Shown here piece after piece: positions 30,888 through 40,507 of a stretch of DNA of 64,000 bases. How positions within the stretch are numbered: position 1 is the stretch's first letter; each line of letters opens with the position of its first letter. The notes under the pieces were generated by a model. It did no database searches and was not told the DNA's origin. It worked only from the letters and a program-made list of their open reading frames with translations. Origin of the DNA: Synechococcus sp. M16.1 (GTDB lineage Bacteria > Cyanobacteriota > Cyanobacteriia > PCC-6307 > Cyanobiaceae); contig NZ_CP047954.1 in NCBI RefSeq assembly GCF_014279895.1, positions 1,240,001-1,304,000 of the forward strand, given 5' to 3'. Position numbers and translations under genes: made by a program.

Positions 30888-31577
30888 ATGAGCCAATCGT
30901 CGTGCGTGCTGAGCACAACCGAGCTGTGCTTCAGCTACGGGGGTCGCAAGACCGTTGACCGCGTCAACCTGCAGCTTCAAGCAGGGACGCTATCGGCGCT
31001 GGTGGGTCCCAACGGAGCCGGAAAGTCAACGCTGTTGCACCTGCTCGAAGGCCGACTGAAACCCAGCCAGGGAACGGTCAACTCCAGCAAGCCCATCGGC
31101 CTGATGCCCCAGCGGGCCGCCATTGATTGGTCGTTTCCGATCACCGCCCGCGACGTGGTGCAGCTGGGGGCGCCCAGAAAGGGCAAAGCCACAGCAGCGG
31201 ACTACTGCGATCAGCTGCTGGAGCGGGTCGGCATGGGAGCCATGGGATCTCAACGCCTCAACCAGCTCTCCGGCGGCCAGCAACAACGCGTCTTGCTGGC
31301 CAGAGCGTTGATGCAGCAGACCGAGATCCTGCTGCTGGACGAACCCTGCAGCGCCATCGATCCACCAACGCGTGAGCACCTGCTCAAGGTGATGCGGGAT
31401 CAGGCGGAAGCCGGCCAGACGCTGCTGGTGAGCAGCCACGATTGGGGCAGTGCCCTCGACAGCTACGACCAGGTGGTGGTCATGGATGGCCAAATCCTGG
31501 CCAACGGATCACCCGACACGGTCCGCGAAAAACTGAGCGATCTGACTTGCATGATGGGGAGTTCCTGCTGTGGCTGA
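30888..31577 (+). CDS. znuC: zinc ABC transporter, ATPase
   Basis: The 229-residue ATPase has Walker A GPNGAGKST at residues 40-48, the LSGGQQQR signature, and Walker B ILLLDEPCSAID, with a switch His in LLVSSHDWG. It powers zinc import with ZnuB and ZnuA. Start is ATG 30888; the frame is open to 30822 but the extension has no similarity. It is divergent from znuA across a Zur box and overlaps znuB by 8 bases. Confidence 0.94.
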   Translation: MSQSSCVLSTTELCFSYGGRKTVDRVNLQLQAGTLSALVGPNGAGKSTLLHLLEGRLKPSQGTVNSSKPIGLMPQRAAIDWSFPITARDVVQLGAPRKGKATAADYCDQLLERVGMGAMGSQRLNQLSGGQQQRVLLARALMQQTEILLLDEPCSAIDPPTREHLLKVMRDQAEAGQTLLVSSHDWGSALDSYDQVVVMDGQILANGSPDTVREKLSDLTCMMGSSCCG

Positions 31578-32364
31578 GCCCGACATCTGGTGGCTTCTGC
31601 CACTCACGATCTCGCTGCTGATCGGAGCCATCTGTCCGGCCACGGGAGCGTTGCTGATCACCCAACGCCGGGTGTTGCTGGCCAACCTGATGGCCCATTC
31701 CGTTCTGCCCGGCTTGGTGATCGCCCTGGCCATCGGCATCGAGCCAAGCATCGGAGGCCTGATCAGTGGACTGCTGGGCGCCCTGGTGGCTGAACGCCTG
31801 AACCGGCGCTTCAAGGGCAGGGAAGAAGGCGCCATGAACGCCGTGCTGGCGGGCTTCACGGCCCTGGGCGTGCTGTTGGTTCCCTTGCTGGATGCCCGGG
31901 TGGACCTGGAAACGATCCTGTTCGGCGACCTGCTTGCCGCCAACACAACAGATCTGCTGCGAACAGCGCTTTCAACCTGCGCTCTGATCGCGATGGTGGT
32001 GTGGGGCTACCGCGACCTGGTGTTCGTTGGCATCGACCCTGAGGGAGCAGCCATCGCCAAACGACCGGTGCTCCTGATCCGGCTGATCTGCAGCCTGATC
32101 ACCGCCCTGGTGGTGATCAGCGCCATCACTGCCGTGGGGGTGATTCTGGTGATTGGCCTGCTGTGCGCTCCGGTGCTGATGCACGTGGAGCGCAGCCGAA
32201 GCCTGAAGGAACTCATGCTGCGCAGCGCGAGCACGGGGCTGCTTCTGTGTGGTGGCGGAATGATGCTGGCGATTGCTGTTGACCTGCCACCGGGCCCACT
32301 GATCGGAACACTGTGCTTGGCGCTTCTGTTCACCTACAGGGTCAACACTGCAGAGCAACAGTGA
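31570..32364 (+). CDS. znuB: zinc ABC transporter, permease
   Basis: The 264-residue protein has about eight transmembrane helices in the ABC-3 permease pattern (ANLMAHSVLPGLV, LLGALVAERLNRR, DLVFVGIDPEGAAI, GVILVIGLLCAPVL). It forms the zinc channel with ZnuC. GTG start at 31570 overlaps the znuC stop, a usual arrangement for the pair. No gene follows on this strand; a convergent gene begins 15 bases on, with GAAGCC-containing short inverted repeats between them. Confidence 0.93.
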   Translation: MAEPDIWWLLPLTISLLIGAICPATGALLITQRRVLLANLMAHSVLPGLVIALAIGIEPSIGGLISGLLGALVAERLNRRFKGREEGAMNAVLAGFTALGVLLVPLLDARVDLETILFGDLLAANTTDLLRTALSTCALIAMVVWGYRDLVFVGIDPEGAAIAKRPVLLIRLICSLITALVVISAITAVGVILVIGLLCAPVLMHVERSRSLKELMLRSASTGLLLCGGGMMLAIAVDLPPGPLIGTLCLALLFTYRVNTAEQQ

Positions 32365-32379
32365 TAAGAGAAGCCTTCT

Positions 32380-32544
32380 TTACGGCTTTTGCTTCAGGAA
32401 CATCCGATCCAGGCGGCGCCGCATTCTCCGCATCAATGTGCGTTCCTGCTCCAGGCGGAAGGTGCGCCGGAAGGCCAGGAACAACACGGTCAGCGTTGAG
32501 GCCATCCCCACGCTGAACAGGGCAATCAAACTTGCATCATTCAT
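32380..32544 (-). CDS. 54-aa small membrane protein
   Basis: One transmembrane helix at about residues 5-24 (LIALFSVGMASTLTVLFLAF) is followed by a very basic tail (RRMRRRLDRMFLKQKP), a topology with the C-terminus in the cytoplasm. Start is ATG 32544; upstream codons add no conserved segment. It converges with znuB and follows another small membrane protein gene. Function unknown. Confidence 0.68.
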   Translation of the reverse strand: MNDASLIALFSVGMASTLTVLFLAFRRTFRLEQERTLMRRMRRRLDRMFLKQKP

Positions 32545-32560
32545 GGCTCCATTCACCCCA

Positions 32561-32794
32561 CTACTGAACAACGGCGAACCAACCACCAGCCAGGGCTGCA
32601 ATCAAGCCACAGGCGAGGGCTTGAAGCACAAATTGGCCTGAATCTTTCTTCTCCCAACGATCAATGGCCTTCGATGCCGTCACAAACGGTTCTTTGTTCC
32701 TGATCAACTTATCGATGAAGCGCTCGATGAACTGATCATCGAGGTCAAGCCGCCGCAGCTTGGAACGAATCTGGTTGAGCTCAAACTGATTCAT
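32561..32794 (-). CDS. 77-aa small protein with C-terminal membrane helix
   Basis: A charged N-terminal part (FELNQIRSKLRRLDLDDQF, then IERFIDKLIRNKEP) predicted as two amphipathic helices precedes a C-terminal helix (about 56-75, ALACGLIAALAGGWF). It is probably tail-anchored. It lies 16 bases upstream of the preceding small membrane gene and is likely cotranscribed. No family is recognised. Confidence 0.7.
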   Translation of the reverse strand: MNQFELNQIRSKLRRLDLDDQFIERFIDKLIRNKEPFVTASKAIDRWEKKDSGQFVLQALACGLIAALAGGWFAVVQ

Positions 32795-32981
32795 GGCTCA
32801 AAACACCGAAACTTTGCAGCCTGTTCATCATTGAAGGGCTGTTCCTCGAAACACAATATTGAATGGCCGAAAATTTTAGCGAGGCTATTCCCTCAGTGTG
32901 ACCCTTTGGCGCAAGAAAGAAAGATGCTGCTGACTGAATCGATCCAAAGCTGATCAATGAACAGCACGTTGAACAACACAT

Positions 32982-33173
32982 CTAAAAGCCTTTGGCACGT
33001 CTTCGCCCCTTCGGTTGCATCACTTCAATTGTTGTTGGCCGTGTCTTGCTGGAATACCAAATGCGTTGCGCTGCGTCGTAGCTCTCGACATCCTTGAACG
33101 ACCCATCACACAACCAGACGCGGTAGTGATGACGGTCATAGGGGTCGGAACTGGTTTCGGTGAACTGTTTCAT
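32982..33173 (-). CDS. 63-aa hypothetical protein
   Basis: Start at ATG 33173 gives a soluble protein starting MKQFTETSSDPYDRHHYRVW, with the DGSFKDVESYDAAQRIWY core and a basic end. The mix of aromatic and charged residues looks like a small beta-alpha fold. Its first bases are 38 from the glycoside hydrolase stop. No family is recognised. Confidence 0.68.
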   Translation of the reverse strand: MKQFTETSSDPYDRHHYRVWLCDGSFKDVESYDAAQRIWYSSKTRPTTIEVMQPKGRRRAKGF

Positions 33174-33211
33174 GCAACTCAATAACGATCGTGTCGAGCT
33201 AGGTCTGCTGG

Positions 33212-34387
33212 TCAATCAGATCCAAGCCTGGTGAATGCTGCGCGGCGAGGATCTCGATACCGCTCCGCCACATGCTTGCCCCATAAGCCTTCCCAGTAGA
33301 AGAAGATCACGCCATGACCGCGTTGCCGGGCCAGGCGGACTTTTTGTTCCAGAACGGCCATCGAGGTGGTGCGTTTGCCGAATCCCGCCAACACGCCAAT
33401 CTGCGAAGGGATGCCCCAGCTGCGCACTTTGCGCAGCGCCGGCTGATCCAGGTCTTTGGCGAATCCTCGAACCGAATAGGCATAGTTCTGAACCACCAAC
33501 TCTTCAATCAGTCCGCCCAAAGCCCAGAGCTCCCAGTCCTGCAGCCAGAGGTTGTAGGCCGAACGGAAGGGACCTGGAGACAGGCTGATTCGGGTGGAAA
33601 GGCGCTCCTGCTTGAGACGTTGCCGCAACTCACGCAAGAGAGAGGTGAGTTGATTGCGCCGCCATTTCATCCACTGCCGATTGCTGTGATCCCGAGGAGG
33701 GACCCGTCCCGTCTCCTGCCGGTATAACGCCACGGTGGTGGGGTCATAACCGAACTGAACCGGCCAGGCGAAGTGGTCGTCCAGTTGCAGGCCATCCATC
33801 GGACAGCGCTTCAGGGTTTCCACCACCAAACCGATGAAACGGGCACGAACCTCCGGATGGGCAGGATTGAGCCAAGCCATCCGATGGTTGCCATGCATCG
33901 CCATCCAACGCTGGCCATTGGCTTTGGCCAACACCCAGCTGGGGTTGTTGCGCACAACGGATGAATCGGCCGGCTCCATCAAGCCGTACTCAAACCAGGG
34001 CATCACCTTGATGCCACGGCGCCGACCTTCAGCCGCCAGGGTGCAGATGGGATCAAGACCGACCCCAGCCTTCTGCAGCGGCGGCTCCACTGGAGCGAAG
34101 CGGCTGCGATGAAACGTGGTGCCACGGCTCCAGACATTGGGCACCACGCGATTGAAGCCCGCATCCTGCAGCTGTTGCATCGCAGCGCTGATGCGCGTCC
34201 GGTCGTAATAGAGCTGGCTGGGGCTGTTGGTCAGCCACACCCCCATCGTGCTGCGATTTCGGAGCAACCGGTCCAATCGGGACTCAGCCATCAGAGGTGC
34301 GGGAAGCCCCGCCATCAGGCTGGCCAGAGCAATACCAAACAGAGGCTTCCACCGCTGAGCCAACGCCGTTGAAGCACCGGGCCTCAA
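33212..34387 (-). CDS. glycosyl hydrolase-like protein (GHL10/DUF187 family)
   Basis: A hydrophobic N-terminus (about 12-34, ending MAES) is a signal peptide or anchor. The 391-residue protein has a TIM-barrel pattern: GVWLTNSPSQ near the start, FNRVVPNVWSRGT, VMPWFEYGLM (acid residue), DGLQLDDHFA (catalytic Asp candidates) and GVIFFYWEGLW. These features match the GHL10 (DUF187) group of predicted extracellular glycosidases. The substrate is unknown, perhaps cell-wall or exopolysaccharide. It probably starts at TTG 34387. Confidence 0.87.
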   Translation of the reverse strand: MRPGASTALAQRWKPLFGIALASLMAGLPAPLMAESRLDRLLRNRSTMGVWLTNSPSQLYYDRTRISAAMQQLQDAGFNRVVPNVWSRGTTFHRSRFAPVEPPLQKAGVGLDPICTLAAEGRRRGIKVMPWFEYGLMEPADSSVVRNNPSWVLAKANGQRWMAMHGNHRMAWLNPAHPEVRARFIGLVVETLKRCPMDGLQLDDHFAWPVQFGYDPTTVALYRQETGRVPPRDHSNRQWMKWRRNQLTSLLRELRQRLKQERLSTRISLSPGPFRSAYNLWLQDWELWALGGLIEELVVQNYAYSVRGFAKDLDQPALRKVRSWGIPSQIGVLAGFGKRTTSMAVLEQKVRLARQRGHGVIFFYWEGLWGKHVAERYRDPRRAAFTRLGSD

Positions 34388-34462
34388 GGATGGCGCGGAT
34401 CAACCGTGATCAAGCCGAACCAAGCCCGATCGTTCAACAGTCCATGGGGCCGCGGCCAACGA

Positions 34463-35458
34463 TCAGCGGAACATCGAGCTCACAGAGCTCTCTTCATGGA
34501 TGCGCCAGATCGCTTCCCCAAGCATGTTGGCCACAGAGAGCACCTTCAGCTGAGGGAAGACCCGGTCCTGCGGGATCGGGATGCTGTTGGTTACCACCAC
34601 CTGCTCAAACAGGCCCTCGACGGACAGGCGTTCGCTGGCGGGGGGAGAGAAGACGGCGTGGGTGGCGCAGGCCAGCACCCGCTTGGCCCCTTGCTCCCTC
34701 AACAAGCGAGCGCCGGCGCAGATCGTGCCGCCGGTGTCGATCATGTCGTCGATCAGGATCGCTGTCCGCCCCGCCACATCACCAATCACCGTGAGGCTTT
34801 CGGCCATGTTGTGGCCGGTGCGGCGCTTGTCGATGATCGCCAGCGGGGCATCGTTCATCTGCTTGGCGAAGGCCCGGGCCCGCGCCACACCGCCCACATC
34901 CGGAGACACCACGACGACATCCCCCAGATCCTGGGTGGAGAGGTAGTCCACCAGCACGGGAGAACCGTAGATGTGATCGCAGGGAATATCGAAATAACCC
35001 TGAATCTGGGCGGAGTGCAGGTCCATTGCCAGCACGCGGTCAACGCCCGACTTCACCAACAGGTTGGCCGTGAGCTTGGCGGTGATCGATTCACGACCAG
35101 CGGTCTTGCGGTCGGCTCGGGCGTAGCCGTAGTAAGGCACCACCGCGGTGATCTGCCGTGCAGAAGCCCGTCTGCAGGCATCCACCATGATCAGGAGCTC
35201 CATCAGGTGATCGTTCACCGGTGCGCAGGTGGGCTGGATCAGGAACACGTCGCAGCCACGGATCGACTCCTGGATCTGCACGTAGAGCTCACCGTCGGCA
35301 AAACGCTTGCAGACGCGGGGACCATCAGGCACCCCGAGATACGCGGAAATCTCCTTGGCCAGAGCAGGGTTCGAGGTGCCGCTGAACAGGCGCAGACGGC
35401 GACTGTCCGGGGTCATCTGCTCCTGTTCGGCACGGGCTGCTGTCAGGAAACTTGTCAC
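34463..35458 (-). CDS. prsA: ribose-phosphate pyrophosphokinase
   Basis: The 331-residue PRPP synthase converts ribose-5-phosphate and ATP to PRPP, the precursor of nucleotides, His and Trp. Signature parts are the flexible loop KTAGRESITAKL, the metal site VLAMDLHSAQIQG and the PRPP loop AILIDDMIDTGGTICAG. I prefer GTG 35458 (VTSFLTAARAEQ) since the frame upstream reaches into the promoter of the divergent gene at 35515. Family and function are secure. Confidence 0.96.
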   Translation of the reverse strand: MTSFLTAARAEQEQMTPDSRRLRLFSGTSNPALAKEISAYLGVPDGPRVCKRFADGELYVQIQESIRGCDVFLIQPTCAPVNDHLMELLIMVDACRRASARQITAVVPYYGYARADRKTAGRESITAKLTANLLVKSGVDRVLAMDLHSAQIQGYFDIPCDHIYGSPVLVDYLSTQDLGDVVVVSPDVGGVARARAFAKQMNDAPLAIIDKRRTGHNMAESLTVIGDVAGRTAILIDDMIDTGGTICAGARLLREQGAKRVLACATHAVFSPPASERLSVEGLFEQVVVTNSIPIPQDRVFPQLKVLSVANMLGEAIWRIHEESSVSSMFR

Positions 35459-35514
35459 GGCGCCCGCGGAACGAATTCTGCTGTAATCCGATGGTAGAGG
35501 TGAGCAGTGCCCCC

Positions 35515-36015
35515 ATGTCCACAGGTTTCCCACTGTTGGTGGGTGCGGGCCCCCTGCCTGAACTCAAAATGCGTAAGGCCTGCGAAGCCCTGGCAAGGGC
35601 TTGCCGATGCCCTCTCACCACGGTGGCCAGTGGTGCATCACCGGCTGAGGTTCTGCAGACCAACCCGGCGGCAACAGGGCTGGTGCGGCTCAGCGGCGAC
35701 GCAGCCCGGCCGACCCCGCAGGGTGATGCCAGCTGGCTGCAGGCCCTGGCCGACTGGCGTCAGCCGGTGCTGCTGCTGACCACTGCTGAACAGGACGGTT
35801 CAATCTCTGGCGCAGCCGCGGCCTACGCCGCTCTCTGCCGGGAACTGCAGGTGCCCCTGTTGGGCCTGGTGCAGCTCCAGGGCCCCTGGAACGGCCCAGC
35901 GCGACGCCGGGACGGCCTCAGCTGGCTGGGCTGGATCCCCGATGAACAGCATCCGGAACAGAGCGAGTGCATCGACGCCCTCGCCCGGAGGCTGCAACTC
36001 CGCAGCCCCGCTTAA
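35515..36015 (+). CDS. 166-aa hypothetical protein
   Basis: ATG 35515 is 56 bases from the divergent prsA start. The protein alternates helices and strands (FPLLVGAGPLPELKMRKACE, QPVLLLTTAEQDGSISGAAAAY, LQVPLLGLVQLQG), resembling a Rossmann-like or P-loop-derived fold without a Walker motif. It may be a degenerate member of a cobyrinate/dethiobiotin-type family, but I cannot confirm it. It converges with the LCP-family gene, overlapping by 4 bases. Confidence 0.72.
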   Translation: MSTGFPLLVGAGPLPELKMRKACEALARACRCPLTTVASGASPAEVLQTNPAATGLVRLSGDAARPTPQGDASWLQALADWRQPVLLLTTAEQDGSISGAAAAYAALCRELQVPLLGLVQLQGPWNGPARRRDGLSWLGWIPDEQHPEQSECIDALARRLQLRSPA

Positions 36016-36944
36016 GGCTGGGGCCAGAGGGGAAGGCTGGCTCCGGCGTCGATCTGGCGCAAGGTCTGCTCACCGGCCCGCTCGGCCAGGGGCAGCCGGC
36101 TGATCCGTGCGGGTTCAGGGCTGGCGATGATCGCCGCGGCCAGGCTCAGCTGCTCCGAACGACTGAGGTTGGTCTCCAGCTCAGTGTTCAGTTGGTTCAC
36201 CAAACCAGGGATCACTTCGATTCCACTGGGGGCCTTGACCTGTTCGATCAGACCCTCAACAAGGATGTTTTGGCGTTGGCGACGCTGGGGGACAGCCTTG
36301 GGATCGGGCAGATGGCGCACCAGCTGTTCCGCCTGGGCACCGTTGAGACGCTGTCGTCCGGCCTGGAGCATGACGGTGTAGTCCTGCGTCTTGTCCTGAC
36401 GTTTGTAGGAGTCGCTCAACACCACCTCCACCTCGCCCAGACCATCCACCAGGCGGCGTAGGGCAGCACGAGGCATCACCACATAGCGCTTGGGATCACC
36501 CTGCTGAAGACCAACAATGTCGCGGATGGCATCGCCAAGAAGACTGACGCCACCCCGTCGCCACAACTGAGCCAAGCGTCCCGGATTCTCTTCGCCAGGG
36601 AGCTGAACAGCGAGCTCCGTGGGGATCTGGAGAACCTGAAGCGGCTCCTGGGCGGCAATGCGAAGCAACAGCAGTGCATCGGCATTGGGGGGCCCCTTGG
36701 GCGCGGCCTGATTGGAGGCGGCACCCAGCCGATCCGCATCAACACCGATCACCAACACCGTCACCGGGACCTCCGGGAAGGGGGCCAGAGTTTTAGGTTG
36801 ATCCGCACTCAGCGGAGCGCCCGCGGCAACGCGATCGGGTTTTGGCCAGAGGGTCGCCATCAACCACCCGGTCACACCAATCCCCAGCACGGCAGCACCG
36901 ACACACAGCGCACCGCGAACTCGGGATGGCGACAACCAGTTCAT
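36012..36944 (-). CDS. LytR-CpsA-Psr (LCP) family protein
   Basis: One N-terminal membrane helix (about 11-32) and an extracytoplasmic LCP domain with [28 protein letters not shown] and a C-terminal [12 protein letters not shown] Arg motif. Such enzymes transfer undecaprenyl-linked polymers to the cell wall. A second LCP protein is encoded at 62762-63706. The canonical Arg/Asp residues are only partly evident in this one, so its activity is uncertain. It is 4 bases from the hypothetical gene on the other strand. Confidence 0.85.
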   Translation of the reverse strand: MNWLSPSRVRGALCVGAAVLGIGVTGWLMATLWPKPDRVAAGAPLSADQPKTLAPFPEVPVTVLVIGVDADRLGAASNQAAPKGPPNADALLLLRIAAQEPLQVLQIPTELAVQLPGEENPGRLAQLWRRGGVSLLGDAIRDIVGLQQGDPKRYVVMPRAALRRLVDGLGEVEVVLSDSYKRQDKTQDYTVMLQAGRQRLNGAQAEQLVRHLPDPKAVPQRRQRQNILVEGLIEQVKAPSGIEVIPGLVNQLNTELETNLSRSEQLSLAAAIIASPEPARISRLPLAERAGEQTLRQIDAGASLPLWPQP

Positions 36945-37008
36945 TTCGCTGGACGAACCGCAATGGCGCTTAGTTTCGCCCAGATCTCCAGTTCCTAGCC
37001 TGGGCCCC

Positions 37009-38052
37009 GTGAAGCCGTCATCGATGTCCCTCCGCCACGACTACCGCAGCCGACCACCCGAACAGGTGCGCGTGGTGGTGTTCGGAGCCACGGGCTACAT
37101 CGGCCGCTTTGTGGTGAAGGAACTGGTGGACCGGGGCTACCAGGTGATCGCCTTCGCACGCGAGCGCAGCGGCATCGGTGGTCGTCAGAGCAAAGACGAG
37201 GTGATCGCCGATTTCCCGGGTGCTGAGGTGCGCTTCGGGGATGTCACCGATCCAGCCTCAATCGCAGCCGAGGCCTTCGATCAACCCACGGATGTGGTGG
37301 TGAGTTGCCTGGCGTCCCGCACCGGCGGCCGCAAGGATTCCTGGGCGATTGACCACGCAGCAACCCTCAACACTTATGAGCAGGGACGGGCAGCCGGGGT
37401 GGCCCACTACGTGCTGCTCTCGGCCATCTGTGTGCAGAAGCCGCTGCTGGAATTTCAGAAGGCGAAGCTGGCCTTCGAAGCCGTGTTGCAGGCGGATGAG
37501 GAGATGAGCCACTCCATCGTTCGCCCCACCGCCTTTTTCAAAAGCCTGGGCGGACAGGTGGAAAGCTGCCGCAAGGGCGGCCCCTACGTGATGTTCGGAG
37601 GTGGAACCCTCGCCAGCTGCAAGCCGATCAGCGAAGCCGATCTGGCCCGGTTCATGGCCGACTGCATCCATGACGAGTCCAAACGCAACCAGGTGCTGCC
37701 CATTGGGGGGCCGGGTCCGGCACTAAGCGCCCGGGAGCAGGGAGAGATGCTCTTCCGCGCTCTCAACAAGCCCGAACGGATGCTGTCGGTGCCGATTGCC
37801 CTGATGGATGCACCGATCGCCGTGCTGGACGCCCTGGCTCGCGTGTTCCCAGGCATCAACGACACGGCGGAATTTGGTCGGATCGGCCGCTACTACGCCA
37901 GCGAATCGATGCTCGTCTGGGACGAGCAGAAGCAGTGCTACGACGCGGATGCAACGCCGTCCTATGGAACCGACACGCTGGAGCAGTTCTTTGAGCGCGT
38001 GGCCCGGGAGGGCATGGCCGGGCAGGACCTGGGGGATGCGGCGCTGTTCTGA
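37009..38052 (+). CDS. dvr: divinyl chlorophyllide a 8-vinyl-reductase, BciA type
   Basis: The 347-residue SDR-type enzyme reduces the 8-vinyl group of divinyl chlorophyllide, completing monovinyl chlorophyll. The NAD(P)H loop [14 protein letters not shown] lies at about residues 22-35; [15 protein letters not shown] follows the substrate region. The presence of this gene fits marine Synechococcus that make monovinyl chlorophyll a, unlike Prochlorococcus. GTG 37009 is the longest start; ATG 37024 is an alternative five codons in. The following malQ starts 32 bases later. Confidence 0.92.
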   Translation: MKPSSMSLRHDYRSRPPEQVRVVVFGATGYIGRFVVKELVDRGYQVIAFARERSGIGGRQSKDEVIADFPGAEVRFGDVTDPASIAAEAFDQPTDVVVSCLASRTGGRKDSWAIDHAATLNTYEQGRAAGVAHYVLLSAICVQKPLLEFQKAKLAFEAVLQADEEMSHSIVRPTAFFKSLGGQVESCRKGGPYVMFGGGTLASCKPISEADLARFMADCIHDESKRNQVLPIGGPGPALSAREQGEMLFRALNKPERMLSVPIALMDAPIAVLDALARVFPGINDTAEFGRIGRYYASESMLVWDEQKQCYDADATPSYGTDTLEQFFERVAREGMAGQDLGDAALF

Positions 38053-38084
38053 AGCCGCCATCCTTGGGTGACAAAGGCCCCCCC

Positions 38085-39653
38085 ATGGATCACTCCACCG
38101 TTGACCCGGCCAAGGCCGGGAGGGGGCGCAGCACCGGGGTGCTGCTGCATCCCACCGCTCTGCCTGGCAGCCCCGTCTGCGGCAGCTTTGGTGAGCCCTG
38201 CCGCCGTTGGCTCCAGCTGCTGGCCGACCATGGCATCGGCGTCTGGCAGATGCTGCCCCTGTCCCCGCCGGATCCCACCGGCTCGCCCTACAGCTCTCCC
38301 TCCTGCAATGCCCTGAACCCCTGGTTCCTCGACGGCCAAGACCTGGCCAACGAGGGGTACATCGGCGAAGAAGCGCTCAGGGCCGCTCCAGGGGCTGATG
38401 CAGCGCTGGAGGGTGCGGAGCGTGTGGAGTTCCAGCTGGCCCAGCAACAGGCCAGTGCCCTGGGGGATGCCCTGCTTGACGCCTGGCCTGAGCAGGATCA
38501 GGTGCGACATGACGCCTTCAATCGCTGGGCGCAACAGCAGCGCAGCTGGCTGCAGGACCATGCCCGTTTCCAGGTTCTGCACGATCAACACAACACCGCT
38601 TGGTGGGAGTGGCCGCTGCCGCTGGCCCGGCATGACAACAAAGCCCTCAAGACCTGGGCGCAGCAACACGATGACGCGTTGCTGCGGGAACAGCTGATCC
38701 AATGGCAGCTCGACCGGCAGTGGCAGGCAATCCGCCGCCAGGCGACCAACCTGGGCATCCAGCTGTTTGGCGATCTGCCCTTCTATGTGAGCAGTGACAG
38801 CGCCGATGTCTGGAGCAACCGTTCGCTCTTCACCGTCAAGGAGAACGGCCAGCTCACCACCCAGAGCGGTGTTCCGCCCGATTACTTCTCGGCAACCGGA
38901 CAGCTGTGGGGCTCACCGGTGTACCGCTGGGGACAACATCGAATCACGCGCTTCCGCTGGTGGCGGCAAAGAATTGCGCGCCAGCGGGAGATGGTGGATC
39001 TGCTGCGCCTGGATCACTTCCGGGCCCTTGCGGCCTTCTGGGCCGTCCCCGGAGGAGACAGCACCGCAGAGAACGGACAGTGGCAGCCCTCGCCGGGTCA
39101 CGCCCTGCTGCGCAAGCTGCGCAGGGATGCCGGTGGCTCTCTCCCCTTGATTGCCGAGGATCTCGGCGTGATCACACCGGATGTGGAACAACTCCGCGAT
39201 GCCTTCCGGTTGCCGGGCATGAAAGTGCTGCAGTTCGCATTCGACGGCGCATCCGACAACCCCTATCTGCCGGAAAACACCGATGGGCATCGCTGGGTCG
39301 TCTACACCGGCACCCACGACAACCCCACAACGCTGGGCTGGTGGAACGCGTTGGATGCCGACAGCCGCGCCCGCATCGCCACGCGGGTGAATGGTGAGAT
39401 CAGTGCTCCGGCCTGGCATCTGCTCGACATGGCCTTTGCCACAACCGCAGGCCTGGTGATCGCCCCATTGCAGGACCTGATGCACCTCGACGACCGGGCC
39501 AGGTTCAACACCCCCGGCACCTGCGACGGCAATTGGAGCTGGAGGCTGGGCAGCTTTGATGCCGCGCTGGGGAATGCCCTGGGCGGCTACGGGAGCAGGG
39601 GAGCGGTCTGGGGGAGGTCGCTCTCCGGAGCCGGCAATTTGTTGACCCGGTAG
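38085..39653 (+). CDS. malQ: 4-alpha-glucanotransferase (amylomaltase, GH77)
   Basis: The 522-residue enzyme transfers alpha-1,4-glucans during glycogen breakdown. GH77 landmarks include SPYSSPSCNALNPW near the N-terminus, QLFGDLPFYVSSDSADVW, LLRLDHFRALAAFW with the catalytic Asp, IAEDLGVITPDVE with the acid/base Glu, and YTGTHDNPTTLGW. Length is usual. It overlaps the convergent rodZ-like gene by 67 bases. Confidence 0.96.
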   Translation: MDHSTVDPAKAGRGRSTGVLLHPTALPGSPVCGSFGEPCRRWLQLLADHGIGVWQMLPLSPPDPTGSPYSSPSCNALNPWFLDGQDLANEGYIGEEALRAAPGADAALEGAERVEFQLAQQQASALGDALLDAWPEQDQVRHDAFNRWAQQQRSWLQDHARFQVLHDQHNTAWWEWPLPLARHDNKALKTWAQQHDDALLREQLIQWQLDRQWQAIRRQATNLGIQLFGDLPFYVSSDSADVWSNRSLFTVKENGQLTTQSGVPPDYFSATGQLWGSPVYRWGQHRITRFRWWRQRIARQREMVDLLRLDHFRALAAFWAVPGGDSTAENGQWQPSPGHALLRKLRRDAGGSLPLIAEDLGVITPDVEQLRDAFRLPGMKVLQFAFDGASDNPYLPENTDGHRWVVYTGTHDNPTTLGWWNALDADSRARIATRVNGEISAPAWHLLDMAFATTAGLVIAPLQDLMHLDDRARFNTPGTCDGNWSWRLGSFDAALGNALGGYGSRGAVWGRSLSGAGNLLTR

Positions 39654-40507
39654 ATCCCCGGCCGCTCTTGATCCACAGGCAGAGGCTCTCCATTCCAGAG
39701 CACCTGATCCTCAGCACCAGCCGGAGGGTCCAGGCGCACCTCGATCGGGGCCATCAACTGCAGAGTGAGCGTGCCGGCGCTCGTTGCGAATTGAACCCGA
39801 TCTCCCCCACCGCTGGAGAGCTGCAGCTCTCTTGGCTCAGCCACAACAACCTCCAGCACCCCCTGGGACTGCGGCAGGGCATCCCGCACCAGATCAAGCC
39901 ACTGCTGAGGCGTGCGTTTCTGAACCTGTTCCAGGGGGCGCAGGGCCGCGATGCCTTCGTCTGAACCCACCGGGTTCGGACCACGGCTAATCGCCTCCAC
40001 ATCAGCACGCACTGGTTCGAGGCTGAGGCTGTTGCGCAGGGCCAGGTCCTGTTGTTGACGGTTGATGGCCAGCAGGCTGAAGGCGATCACTGCCGCATAA
40101 ACGACCGTTCCCTGCCACGTGGTGAACACATCGATGTTGCCCAGGGTGAAGCGACCCAGGCCCGCTTTGGCGGGTCCGCGGCGGAGCAACACCGGCGGGG
40201 GAAGCAGGGGGGCGAGGCATCCGCCGGGCAGGGCCAGGCGACGCTCGATCTGAGGAAGCATCGAGGCGAGGTAGGCCCGCTCGGGCAGGCGATCACGCCA
40301 GCCCCGCTCCAGGGCCTCGATCACGGGGGTGGTGATCCGGGTCTCATTGGCCAGATCACGCAGCGAGAGGCCCAGCTCCTCGCGGCGCCGTCGCAGCAGC
40401 AGCCCCAGATCCTGACGCTGCTGCTCCTGGGCCTCAACCGTGCCGGCATCAGGGCTGGAACCCTTGCGCGGACGTCGCCACCAAAGTCCTGGACGCTTCA
40501 GTCGCAT
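39587..40507 (-). CDS. RodZ-like HTH membrane protein
   Basis: An N-terminal HTH_25-type domain (LLLRRRREELGLSLRDLANET and IEALERGWRD at about 30-80) is followed by a transmembrane helix near 132-150 and a periplasmic beta domain with LTLQLMAPIEVRLDPPAG, matching the DUF4115 C-terminal domain of RodZ. RodZ ties MreB to cell shape; in cyanobacteria the role is less clear. Its tail overlaps malQ. The start at ATG 40507 lies inside the end of the upstream gene (40498-41250), and the two are likely cotranscribed. Confidence 0.82.
   Translation of the reverse strand: MRLKRPGLWWRRPRKGSSPDAGTVEAQEQQRQDLGLLLRRRREELGLSLRDLANETRITTPVIEALERGWRDRLPERAYLASMLPQIERRLALPGGCLAPLLPPPVLLRRGPAKAGLGRFTLGNIDVFTTWQGTVVYAAVIAFSLLAINRQQQDLALRNSLSLEPVRADVEAISRGPNPVGSDEGIAALRPLEQVQKRTPQQWLDLVRDALPQSQGVLEVVVAEPRELQLSSGGGDRVQFATSAGTLTLQLMAPIEVRLDPPAGAEDQVLWNGEPLPVDQERPGIYRVNKLPAPESDLPQTAPLLP

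Noticed and set aside
32781-32981. Minus-strand 66-codon frame between two small genes
   Set aside because: Overlaps the upstream region and start of the 77-aa gene, is Cys/Ser-rich without pattern, and has no ribosome site.
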